Shown here in pieces: positions 28,601 through 41,525 of a stretch of DNA of 41,525 nt. How positions within the stretch are numbered: the first letter of the stretch is position 1; each line of letters starts with the position of its first letter. Source of the DNA: Solicoccozyma terricola (lineage: Eukaryota; Basidiomycota; Tremellomycetes; Filobasidiales; Piskurozymaceae); the NCBI GenBank assembly GCA_001600875.1, contig BCLD01000001.1:1192542-1234066 (forward strand), given 5' to 3'. Made by a program: the position numbers and the translations under genes. The notes below the pieces were generated by a model. The model did no database searches. It was given only the letters and a program-made list of their open reading frames with translations, and was not told the origin of the DNA.

Positions 28601-29845
28601 ACATTTCTCGGGCGTGATGGTCAGCGCGATTGGCCGAGTGAGGTGATCTCAGTCCCAGGCCGACTTGACCACCCTCGAATGGGTCGACCGTTGACAAGGA
28701 GATGGAGAGGGGACGGCGGGGGGACATGGCGGGGGGNGGGGGGAGGCGGGGTTGGTTGGTGTGTGTTGTGGAGCTGATGTTGTAGAGGATCGCGGTGTTC
28801 CCACGTCGCGCGAACGCGAATTTGCGTTGTGGGGTCAGCACGGTCAGTGTCCCGCGACCGAGTCGAGTTGCGAGGGGAGGTGTCGGTCGGCAACCGGATC
28901 GTTCGACAGAGTGGTAGATGTTGGTCGCTGCGTCGATGAGACGGAGAGGGAGGAGGATGAGGCGAGGGATGTACCGACGAACTCGAACTCGAACTCGAAT
29001 CCCCGGATCCCGTTGAAAGGTCATTTCATCATATTACATCGATATTAACGTGATATCGTCTGAAGAGCCTTTCATCTAGATCATCACCAGGTAGGACCTT
29101 TTCCCCTTTCCCGTTCCTCATCTCAGTACCTGATGACATGAATACGACAAATGACAAGACAGGAGGGTGGGGGGGACAGGGTTTTTGGAGGTTTTATACG
29201 TTCCAATCATAATGATATGCGATCGAATGCGATTGACAAGGAGGTGGAGGACGAGCGGGTGGAGAAGATTGAATCGGTGTTTTTGAAAAGAAAGGGTTTT
29301 GTGGAATTTTTTCAGCAAGAAAATCAAGACCTAGGATATCCATCAGCGTCAGCTCGAAAAAAAATAAAACCCCNNNNNNNNNNNNNNNNNNNNNNNNNNN
29401 NNNNNNNNNNNNNNNNNNNNNNNNNNNNNNNNNNNNNNNNNNNNNNNNNNNNNNNNNNNNNNNNNNNNNNNNNNNNNNNNNNNNNNNNNNNNNNNNNNNN
29501 NNNNNNNNNNNNNNNNNNNNNNNNNNNNNNNNNNNNNNNNNNNNNNNNNNNNNNNNNNNNNNNNNNNNNNNNNNNNNNNNNNNNNNNNNNNNNNNNNNNN
29601 NNNNNNNNNNNNNNNNNNNNNNNNNNNNNNNNNNNNNNNNNNNNNNNNNNNNNNNNNNNNNNNNNNNNNNNNNNNNNNNNNNNNNNNNNNNNNNNNNNNN
29701 NNNNNNNNNNNNNNNNNNNNNNNNNNNNNNNNNNNNNNNNNNNNNNNNNNNNNNNNNNNNNNNNNNNNNNNNNNNNNNNNNNNNNNNNNNNNNNNNNNNN
29801 NNNNNNNNNNNGAAACATGGTGTGTTGTAGTGATGACGGTGTGGT

Positions 29846-29879
<34 letters not shown>

Positions 29880-29907
29880 AAACGTTGGCTGTCGTCCAAC
29901 TCGCCTA

Positions 29908-30054
<147 letters not shown>

Positions 30055-30134
30055 TCAGCGCGTGGGGAGACTCGGCTGGACCGGGAGAATGAATCTCACA
30101 GTTGATCTTCTCATCCTTGTAATCCTGGTCTTCA

Positions 30135-30585
<451 letters not shown>

Positions 30586-30616
30586 TCAGCAACTCGACGT
30601 CAACAACTCGACGTCA

Positions 30617-31096
<480 letters not shown>

Positions 31097-34000
31097 TCAG
31101 CAAGCAACAAGCGTGAAAAAACCTGAAGCTGACGGAATAACCACTATCCGACGTGCGCCTTGAAGCTTTGCAAAAGCGCTCATAGCATTATAAGATCAGT
31201 GGCAACAAGAAAAAAAAAGGCGGCGGGAAAAATAGTTGGATGTTTCTTGTTCGTGTTGTGTTTTGAAGTACCGTGAGCAGACTCACTTGAGGATGTTGAG
31301 TGGTTGCCGCTCCCCGTCATGCAGCCGATCCAGCTCCAGCCGTGTTCAAGCTTGCTGTGACTGTCTTTTTCACTTTGGGGCGTAATGACAGTGATATTGA
31401 AGGTGCGAGTCCATCAACAAACCTGGAGGGGATAGGGACACGTTCCACTTCCAACCTGATCCACTGCTCAACATCATCACCCCTCTCATTCATTGGTAGG
31501 ATCACGGCCACGATGGCAGATAGCAAGACCTCGGGTAAGGGTGAATCCTCAGCCAGAGGTCATGGGACGGACGGTAGCGGGAGTCGAGGGAGAATGGTGA
31601 GCTTTGAAGCCTCTCTTCTCAGTACCAATTTCTAAATATTGCCCTCTCTTTCCTCTCTTGATCGCTCAGAAATCGCCTACAAGTCCTTCTTTCCATTACT
31701 CTCCTTATACCCAAACAGCAAGAAGATCCACAATATCAGCCAATCCACCTCCTCGTTCTCCAACAAACTTCCAAATTCCATCCACTATTCAAAGACGTGG
31801 TTCCTCAGCCAACCTCGCCGCGTCGGAAAGAAGGATAGGATTGTCTAGAGGAAGCAGTCGAACAATTCAGGGGACGTTGGAAGAGGGTTTCAGGTCGTCA
31901 GTGGTTGGTAGTGGAGTGGTCGGGAGTGGAGTAACTGGGAGTGGAGTGGCTGGGAGTGGGATTCCTCCTCGTCAACCGTCATCAACCGAATCACGTTTCG
32001 CGCCAGGCCATCCATAGCCACCCCTCCCACCTACATCTCTCTTTTCCGATACCCATAAATGGATCCCACGACAAGGTTCACTCGCTTCACTCACTTCACT
32101 CACTTCGCTCACTTCACCCGCAACATCCTCTTCCACACCATGGCACTCTCGTCGAGAATCTATCACGTCTACCTCGACCACAAGCACCGTCCAGACTCCC
32201 AGAATTGGCTCACCCCTTGCTCAATTCAGTTCCTTCCGCGGATTGACGCTGGCATCGAACCCCGCCGATGATGATGAATACGAAGATTGCGGCTTGGGTG
32301 ATGCAGATCTGATGGATGTCGATGAGAGTGTTTTTGGTGTTGTGACGACGACGGCGACGGCGACGGCGATGGCTACCCCGGCCGAGGAGGATTGGGATAT
32401 GTCGGTGGAATTTGATGTTTTTTCAGACGATGTCCTGATGGCAATCGATGAGAGTGCCTTTGCTTTGCCACGGATTGGTGTGGAGGGGGGGAAGTGTGAC
32501 AATATGATGGGGCTTTGTGTTCAAGAAGCTTCGCGATCCGTCTTGGATGTCACGCGTGCTCACAGTACAACTCCGACTGCTACCCCGTGCGTAGAAGCAT
32601 TTGCATGGAGTCCAAAAGCGAATCACGATGAAGAGCAGGGTGCGACGGTTATGATGGATATAGGACAGGTGAGTCTGGGGAAGAAACGCGGCGGACGAGT
32701 AGAATTTGCCACTGACAGGCACGCGATGTGTACCTGGCGCAGGGCGGAGATGTTAAATTCGTAGTTGAGGACGGTGAAGACGCGGGTGAAGACGCGGATG
32801 AAGATGTAGCAGCAGACAAGGCAAGTGAATACGCACTCTGGAGTCGTGTGTCAACAGCTAATGGGGAGCTTTTCAAAAGGTTGGCGAGGTAGAAATGGAC
32901 CTTGACCGTAAGCCGTCACCACCTACATTTGTCCTAGCACCACCTCCATGGCTCTCTCACGCAAAGACCATCCATCCCTTCTTCTCGGTCTTCTCGGGTA
33001 AGAAAGGGCCAGATATAAGTAGGGCGACAAATGCAAAAGCTGGATCATCGAGAATCAGGGCCACTGTGGATTCCAAACCCCTCGTTGTCCTACCAATGCC
33101 GTCGAATCCCTTCGTCTCCGCAAAGGGAGAGCCAGATACAAGGACGACAAACGCAGTAGCTGGACCATCGAGAATCAGGGCGACTGTGGATTTCAAACCC
33201 ATCATCTTACCAAAGACAGCGCCTCCGTCGAATCCCTTCGTCTCCGCAAAGAAGGAGCCAGCTACAAGTACGACAAATGCAGTAGCTGGACCATCGAGAA
33301 TCAGGGCGACTGTGGATTTCAAACCCCTCATCTTACCCCACCCAGCACTGCCATCGAAAGACAAAGGCAAGGCCCGAGAGGTGGTAGAGGTATGTCGGAA
33401 TGCTTCTCTCTCTCAAACTGTCACGGGAATTCCTCTGATACGAACAACGACTCCAGTATCGCTCGCCTACGACACGTCATCATACTCGCTCGCCTACGAC
33501 ATGTCATCATACGCGTCGCCCAATATCAGAATCACCCCTGACTTCAACCGTCGCCCCATTGCTGTGTCCTTACGAGGGACACGACGCCAATGAACCTCCG
33601 CTCCGCTACGGGGGCCGACGATCGTTCGATATGGATAAATGGTCGCACGCCATTCCTGGACGATCTTCCGTTCCATCTCCCTGTCGCCATCGACGGACAG
33701 CGACCTGCCGGGACCCATCTGGACCCTACGCCAGCTCGCTTCCAGTCTCCATCCTCATAGCCGAGTATCACCGACCAAAGGGAGTTACGGCGAGACCCTA
33801 CGGGACGCCCCGATCAAGACATGGACGAATGGGGATTGCTGGGGTACCTTTCGGTACCTTGGCAGCTGGCCCCGACGACATAGGAGGTCCAAGAATGCTT
33901 GGGACCAAGGACATCGCGATCTGTATTGCAAATATGGTCGTTCGAGGGATGCTGGCGTTAGCCGGTATGGTCCGGACAGGACTGGCGAGCAGCCAGGGTT

Positions 34001-37000
34001 TCCCGTCCATTTTTTAGGTACATAAGGAAGCCTTCTGTACATCTCTTCATATTGCTCTCTTCCCTCGAGCAATATTATCATTGTATGCCCACATAGAGCA
34101 TCACACGAGCGACCTTTGCCCATAGGCATTCAAGCTAGACCTCTTACTTCGCCAGCTGCCACGCTTGCACCCACATACACGTACCCAGGCCGCTACCCGT
34201 CGACGTCGATGGACAGCGACACGCTATAGGACATAGCTGATCGAACTTTGGATAGAGAGTCAGGTGACTTGTCTATCTCGAACGTGGCGATCGACGTTAG
34301 ATCGTTACACAAACCTCCACACCATGCTAATAGTTTGCTTCCCTTCACAGGCTGAAGATTGTGAATCAGAGGTGCATTGATGCTCGGTCGTGATGATATA
34401 GGATCGCGGACTGATCACCAATGCCACAGGACGATGATGATGGGGATATTGAGTACTATGATGACGACGATGACGATGACAATGTGACCGGAGATCATGA
34501 TGTGGAAAGGAAGGTGAGATGCTCGACTTGCCGTCCCGCCTCCAAGTGTTCTCATCCCAGTTTGTCCTTGTCCCTGCTCCCCATCCCCATCCCCATCCCC
34601 TCGCCCTTTCAGACTCGAGCTCAGACTCGAGCTCAGACTCGAGCTCAGACTCGAGCTCAGACTCGAGCTCAGACTCAAGCTCAGACTCAAGCTCAGACTC
34701 AAGCTCAGACTGAAGCTCAGACTCAAGCTCAGACTCAAGCCAAGCACAAGGCTCGCATTCTCCGACCCATCCGAATCAAGGAGGAGAGGGACTTAGTTCT
34801 CACCATGGCCCGTGATCTTCTCGAGGAATATGCAACAGGTCCTCCACCCCTCAACTTCATCGAATCAGCCAGAACGAACCGCCATCATGACTCTGCAAGA
34901 GTCGACGACCTGTTGTTTGACAAAGGTGTCGCAACTTTGCAGCCTGTATCGGCAGCCCTCAATGCGCTTAGCACAGATCCTGCTTTCGACCCCCTGGATC
35001 ATCCTCACCATCTCATTCGCACTACAGAGATGGTTTTGGAAGGAGGTACCAGTCCCAACTACTACCTCCATTTCTTCAGGTTCAATAGCGCTGTGGCCTT
35101 GGAAAATGCTCTAAAGGTATACCTCTATGCCTTCCACACTGAGGTCATATTTGTTATGCTGTCAATGGTCCAATGTGGCTTTGCTAGGGATGTCATTCGA
35201 GGAGTCTTGAAAACTGCATTGGCCAGGAGAGGGCTGGATGACGAGGCAAAGATGAGCTGGACGGATGGTTTTCTGGATGAAGGTCTCTATTGGTGCCTGC
35301 GAGAGAGCATGGCTGCTCCTTCCACTGTGATGGAGAAGCCATGGCTTGTTTATGGTGGTGAGACAGTCTCAACAATGGCTGCTGCTCGCTATATCCACGA
35401 TCGATGCTCAAGGGATTCCTCGAGGTTAATCAATTTTCAGCTGGTTACGGGAAGTGTTCCGGAGATTTACTCATTCAAGAAACTCATTGTGGGGAACACT
35501 GCAAATAGCTACCCCGACTTCCGCTCCAATACCATCCTCGCCGAGCTTGAAGCCCTCATCATTGATGCAATCCCTCCTGGAAGGTGGCTCAACTCGGCCC
35601 ATGGAGGAGGATCATCAGAATGGTATCAGCCCAGCCCCAAACTTCTGGATATTCGCGATTTGGCCCTCTCGCTGTGCCCATCGGCCCCGCTGGTGGTAAC
35701 CACTCGAGACCAGTTCACAGAGGACCAGCTGTGTCGCCAGATGGACGACATGGTGGAATACTTTGAGATTCAGTGGATGGAGGGGGTCTTTGTCAGACCA
35801 AAAGTCGGCACAGGGGCTTTGAAGGAGCTCAAATCAGAGGTGGTGAACATTGTTCGCATGAATGGTGAAGTTATTGGCATGTCAGTACTGAAGGATATTA
35901 CCATGGAGGAGCACTCTGGTACTGTGATCAAGCGAGCTGGTACTGCAGGTCAAAGCATGGCCACCTTACGACACCTCAAGTCCTTTTTCTTTGGGACCCT
36001 CATCGACGAGTTTGAGCCGAATCTGCTCAATGACTTCATCGAGGAGATCTACCACAACAAATGTTTGGAATGCTATTCGGCATCATCACAGATGTTTGGG
36101 TCATCATTTTGGTCCATCGCTTCTGGACTACAGTCATCATCTTCACCTGGCAAACAATCATTACCATCCGACCTCTATACATCTTCGTGGCATCCAACCT
36201 GGTCGTTGGGGGGTTTCATCGCTTTGAGATATTCAGTCTCATTCATGCAGCCTTCACCCACAGAGGCTTGGACATGGATGACTTCATACGAGTGAGAGCA
36301 CCAGCAACAGAATTCCTGCCAGCAATCGAAGCTACTCCCATCCCAAAGGTAAACTTTCTTGCCGAGGAAATGCAAGCTGCTGTGGGAGGGGTATCTATTG
36401 CTTGGTATGGCCCAGAGGACTACACATTGCTCATCAGCTCTTATGATCCAGGGTCCTTCAAGTACAAAGCTATTCTTCGAAGCAGGATGGCCCGGGTAGC
36501 CTTCATCACTGAAATCATCAAGACTGTTGTCGACAGGGTCTGCACTGATGCCGCTGCATCTGGAAAAATCGACCGGAGCTCAGGTGCAACACTGCTGGCA
36601 AGTCTTCAAGCTTGCAGGACCTCCATTCAGGAGATCCTTCATCAGTCGGGAATTCAAGCCGAGTTGGATGAAGCTATTGCTGCCCGTGCAAAGCTCTTTC
36701 GATTCATTGGCAAGTTCAGTGTTCGATCCAAGCTCAATCTTGGCCTCACTGGTATAGCACTCCCTCTGTCAGAAGCCATGATTGCAAGCATGAACAAGGC
36801 TGATGCTGCCGAAGAAGAAGAGGAAGATGAATTCCAGTACGATGAAAGTAAGAAGGAATCCACAGAGCTGAAAACACCGATACATGATGGTAATGGCAAG
36901 AGGCTTTATCCGAAAAGGGAGGAGAACAACGCGAATTTCAAGTTGATAATGCAAGGGATGAGAGGATCAGCAGAGCAATGGGCACAGCTTGACGAATATT

Positions 37001-40000
37001 CCACCAACTGCAGGGATCGTTTCACGAGGGGTCTCATCCCCATCGACAACTTCAAGACCTCCTGTGAACTGGAACCGCTTCTCGATGATGGCTCTCTTGG
37101 CCCCACTCTTCATTCATATCTTATGAGGATTCAGCAGGGGAGATGTGCTTTGACAGTTCAGAATTCTCGAGGGAGAATGGCAGAGTCGAGGGAAATCATG
37201 AACAATACATGAGACAACATGAATGCAAAGATGTGACAGCTCGAGAGCGACACCGACTACCTATTTGACCGAGGCTATATGCCCGGAATGGATGTGGGTG
37301 AACAAAATGACACCATATCTCGTCTGGAAAGTATCCACCAACTAGGATCAAGAAAGACTGCACAGCAGTTTGATCTTGTCTGCCCCATTGATGGGTGGAG
37401 GTTTGCACAGTGTCAGAACTGGTGCACCTGCACTGGTGTATGCGAGTGTGAGGACAGTCTCAAAGGGTGTGGCATGTGGCTCCTTTGGGCTTCCAGAATC
37501 CCAAAAGGGGCTTTACACAAATGTCATGCTCGAAAGTCGACACTAATCTCCATCGAGAACTTTCCAAACTTGGGACGCTGGAGATTCATCCACGACATCT
37601 TTCGTGATCTCGCCACTTTGTCCTTGCCTGAAATCTGGCAAGACAACATCAAGACATCAAGACATCAATCACAACGATATGTCACCACAGCGTGGGGGAG
37701 ATTCTCGAAACCCACCGACAAAGGCTCGCAGCTCACCTCCCCGAAGAATTCTACCAATTGAAGAATCTTGTTTGCGTCACCCTGGAAGAAAATCACGACC
37801 AGGACTGGTGGCTTACTCTCATATCTGGTGTTCAACATCACTCGAATCTGCTAAAGGAACAGAGCAGAATCAAGAGCTACCAACTCTTGTACCGCAAGCT
37901 CACAACATCTATACCTTCTCTCCGCGACCTTTCTTCGCATCTTTCTCTTCATCATCTACATCATCCATGTGCTTCCTCTTCAAGGGATTGGGATGAGGAG
38001 CATTTTTCGATCGCTTCTGCTTCACCTTGCTGCCGTTTTTGCCTAGTCCTGTGGATTTCCTCTTCTCCCCTCCTTTAAATTGCATATAATCCATTCTTAC
38101 CATCGGCTTGACGTCGCCAAAGATTGGATCATCGGGGTCGCAAAGGTTGGCAAAGGTTTCCACCAAGGAAACGAGCCTTCTCGAGAATTCATAAGAGGCA
38201 TGACCAGGACTGATGAGACTCTACGAGAATGAAGCAAAATCAAAGGTTTCTCAGTGGCATGGTAAAGTGTAGAATATTGAAAACACTCACGATCCTCTTC
38301 TCAAAAATGCTGGTGAATGGCATGGGATCTTGGACGTTCGTTTGGGTATTGGTGGACTGTTACCGATACACGAATGTGAGCATCTGCAGAGTGAGAATAA
38401 TCTAGCCGATGTGTCCACATGACTGACCTTGGAAACTTTGGGACAGCCGGTTTCTTCATCAACCTTGGTCTTCACGTTATCCTTGGTCGTCTGTGGTTAA
38501 ACTACTATTTAGTCCTCCAAGATGTGTGTACACCTGGATGATGCAAAGACTCACACGACGATCGATATTGATGCTTAACCTGTATAATCACAGGTTGAGG
38601 TGAAGAAGCGACCGGAAAGAGAAGCGAGTTGGAATACCGATCGAGGAATTCGTTGGAACCGATGGGATGAAGAAGGGAAAAAACGCATGTCGAGTGAATA
38701 AAACGAGTGTCGAGAGAATAATGAAGGGAAGAGGTGAAGAGAACAGGTGTCGAGAGAAGAGTGAAGGGAACGAGGTGATAATGAGAACATCGATGAAGGG
38801 TGCCGAGGTCGAGTAGATATGAAGTAGATGTGAGGAATCCGGATGTGAGGAATTCGGATGGTAGATGCAAGGATACGGGGACCACATCCTTGGGCGTGTT
38901 GGGTTTATATACAACTGCAAACTCAATTCCACTTTGAGCGTGGAATTGTGGCCTTTTGCCGTAGTGGTAAGGGGTCCGGTTAATGAATGTTACTTTGCAG
39001 TCACATTCCTTACAGTAGATATCAGAAAATGGACATGGATACGTGAAAAAGAACAAGAAAATGGGAGATGACACCAGTACAATGGGAGGAGGACATCGAG
39101 GGTCAGATTCGACCGAGACTATGTCATCGGAAACATGCCGCTCACTCTGCTGCAACCTTTGTAGAAACTCGTGGTTTCCTGATGTTCGAATCGCCTTTGT
39201 TCTGGACAACAGGCGACACATTAGGCGGTGATTAAAAACCTGTCCGCCATTGTGTGTAAATGCACCTTGGAGCTATATGGCTGAAAGGAAGTAAATAGAC
39301 AGGAGAAGTGAGCATGAGGTCGGTCGGGTGTTCATTCAGCTGAGATGTGACTCACGTTCATCAAACTCGCCGACGAAAATTGATTTTCCTTGTTATCAGA
39401 CATGGTCGGCGGTCGGGAGGTTGGCGTAGGAAAGCAGGTGGTTGTCGATGTATCGGTGGATAGAGTATGGGGATGAGGATGAGGCCGAGGACGAGGACGA
39501 GCCAAGCTCATCACCATCAATCATCTCGCCACCATGCACTTTGCTCGGACCTCGTCTCCCTAGATTCTGTCGCGTCGTCACCTCCTTGCCATCTCACCTA
39601 TCCAATTTCGAGGAACGGGTGGCGACAGAGCCATGACGAATCGCGCCGGGCCTTGTAGATAACGGATAGTAAAGTAACACGTTCTCGGTAATGTCCATGT
39701 CCATATTGTTCACACAGCGCCGCTTTCCTCGAGTCGATGTACGAGGTTATGTAACGATCTAACGACGATGGTCACACCTGTAAGGATACGACACTAACGA
39801 CACGTCACGACCGGTTAGTCACCAACAAAACCATCTTAGCATTCCATCGGTCGCCAGGAAAATGAACTCATCTTCCTGGCAACATTCGCAACGACCTAGC
39901 ATTCCGACGTCGCCGGAGCAACGACCTCATCTTTCTGACAACAGTCACAGCAACGACACCTCACCTTACTTTCTTCTCATGCCAAACATTCCCTTGGCGA

Positions 40001-41525
40001 CACATGACATCTCTTTTCACTTCTTTCACTCAATTCATGTATAAATAAGAAGAATCGGCTCGTCTGTTAGCCCTCTTACTTCCCTTTTACTGACCATGTA
40101 ATAGACTCAGTTTGTTACGACCGGACCTTGACGGAGGAGTGCCGAGGTACGGGTGTGCAAGCACACAGGGAGTGGTCAAGAGGAATTGCGGAATGGATGA
40201 TGGGGGGGCCTAGTCCGGTTGCCAACTTTGCAGAGTTGCAGCAAGGAATCACTTGACCAAGGTGAATGACCAGGTGGATAAGAGCTCAGTGAAAGCTGAG
40301 CTCGATTGGCTAGTAATGTATGATATCTTTTGGTGAAGAGAAAAGGAAAAGTACAATGAGGCAAAGTAGTTTCTTCTGCTTTATATATGTATTCTGGAAG
40401 GGTATTGAGTCATAGATGTTGTGCGAGGTGGTCGGTGTTGTCGGTGTTGTCGGTGTTGTCGGTGTAAGGATACGACCAATCCACTCGACACTGGACACGT
40501 CATCTCTCGTATGGCCTCATATGGCCTCAGCCCCTACACGTCTACGTCCGGATTGGGATACGAATCCTTACTCGACTTAACTCTATTTCTTTCGCTCTCC
40601 TCTTATGCCTCTTGGACTAATCGGGCTTCCTCGATTACAACCGACGCCCCTCGATTGCAAACGACGGATCTCTCTTACAATCGATGGACATCTCTAGAAA
40701 CCGACGGATCTCTCTAGATATCGATGGATTACTCTAGGACAGTTAAGACATTCTTATTCTCCTTTCGCGCTTCGAGATATCGCCACTATCCGATATCTCT
40801 CTTCATTGTTCTTTACTATCATTTTACTATAAAGAGCGCTCCCTTACGGACCTCTTCTCTCTATTGTAATTCACCCTGTTAATGCATCGCATTCCACGAC
40901 ACTACATTTGCCACTCGCATCTCGACTAATCGTATATCAACTTAGGCTCGCTACCTAAACACTCATACTACATTAGATCATCGGATCCCAGCGTTACATA
41001 GTGAGTATAGGGATAGATCTGAAACTAACTTGCATGAGTTCCCGAATACAGTCATAGCAGTCCTCTTCGGATCAAGCCTTTTAGTCCTATCTCGTGATAC
41101 GAGGAGTCCGAAAGCCACTAAGTCCACGAAGAAAGACCAGCACCTGACAGTCGGTGTTGTCGGTGTTGTCGGTGTGATTGGTGTGATCGGTGTGATCGGT
41201 GTGATCGGTGTGATTGGTGTGATTGGTGTGATCGGTGTGATCGGGTGTTGTGTCATAGAAGTTGTTTTATTGATAGCCTATGTTGCGGTACTGCATTGGC
41301 AGGATCGTAACACAGTTCTAAGGAGTATACCATATCACCTGAATTGTCTATCGAACATACTATCAACAAGCGACTTCACTCGGACTAGCTGTCACGGGAA
41401 TTCCTCTGAACACTCTACGATCTCCCATCACCGTCGCTCTAGGATATCAGGTAGGGGCGCCACGTCATTCAACATGGACTCGCGCGCGTTATCATCGTCA
41501 TTCGCGTGACCCGAACTAGGCTCGT

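Overview
This window is nuclear DNA from a fungus, most likely a basidiomycete yeast of the Tremellomycetes. Almost every gene is cut by many short introns of about 45-110 nt with GTRNGT donors, CTNAC/CTAAT-like branch sites and YAG acceptors. Exons can be as short as 14-24 nt, and the gene families are typical fungal housekeeping families. I rebuilt gene models by hand from splice sites and reading-frame continuity, checking exon phases base by base for most genes. The class assignment is an inference.

Layout: an N-myristoylated YANK/STK32-type kinase runs off the left edge (33-720, minus). Next come a secreted six-hairpin glycosidase-like protein (1838-4721, minus), a divergent amidohydrolase-like protein (5109-6276, minus), neutral trehalase NTH1 (6596-10135, minus) and the XPF/Rad1 repair endonuclease (11763-16128, minus). 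XPF is divergent from an unknown acidic-tail protein (16547-17499, plus). A NIPA-type Mg2+ transporter (17664-20225, plus) converges on a mitochondrial CDF metal transporter of the MMT1 type (20310-22449, minus). The latter is divergent from a Cir_N/LENG1-like nuclear protein (22680-24201, plus). Then follow a DUF2237 protein (24738-25808, minus), a disordered conserved protein (27030-28727, minus), the PRMT1 arginine methyltransferase (29923-30897, minus, C terminus lost in a 438-N gap at 29374-29811) and an intron-containing tRNA-Leu(CAG) (31059-31158, minus).

From 31.5 kb rightward the sequence changes character. A repeat-rich orphan gene (31513 onward, plus) has an 891-bp solo LTR inside one of its introns. 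It splices into a long intron-poor coding stretch (34613-37908) broken by frame changes and stops, which I cannot assign to any family. After a small basic nuclear protein gene (37909-39403, minus) there is a 1200-bp solo LTR with a perfect target-site duplication (40113-41312). The start of another LTR, related to the intronic one, runs off the right edge at 41390. The right third is therefore a retrotransposon-colonised zone next to ordinary gene space.

The genes do not form one pathway. They are independently transcribed, with divergent or convergent spacing of about 85-420 bp. Long poly-G/poly-C tracts mark many introns. In all six clear intronic cases the tract is poly-C on the sense strand, and several coincide with Ns or the assembly gap.
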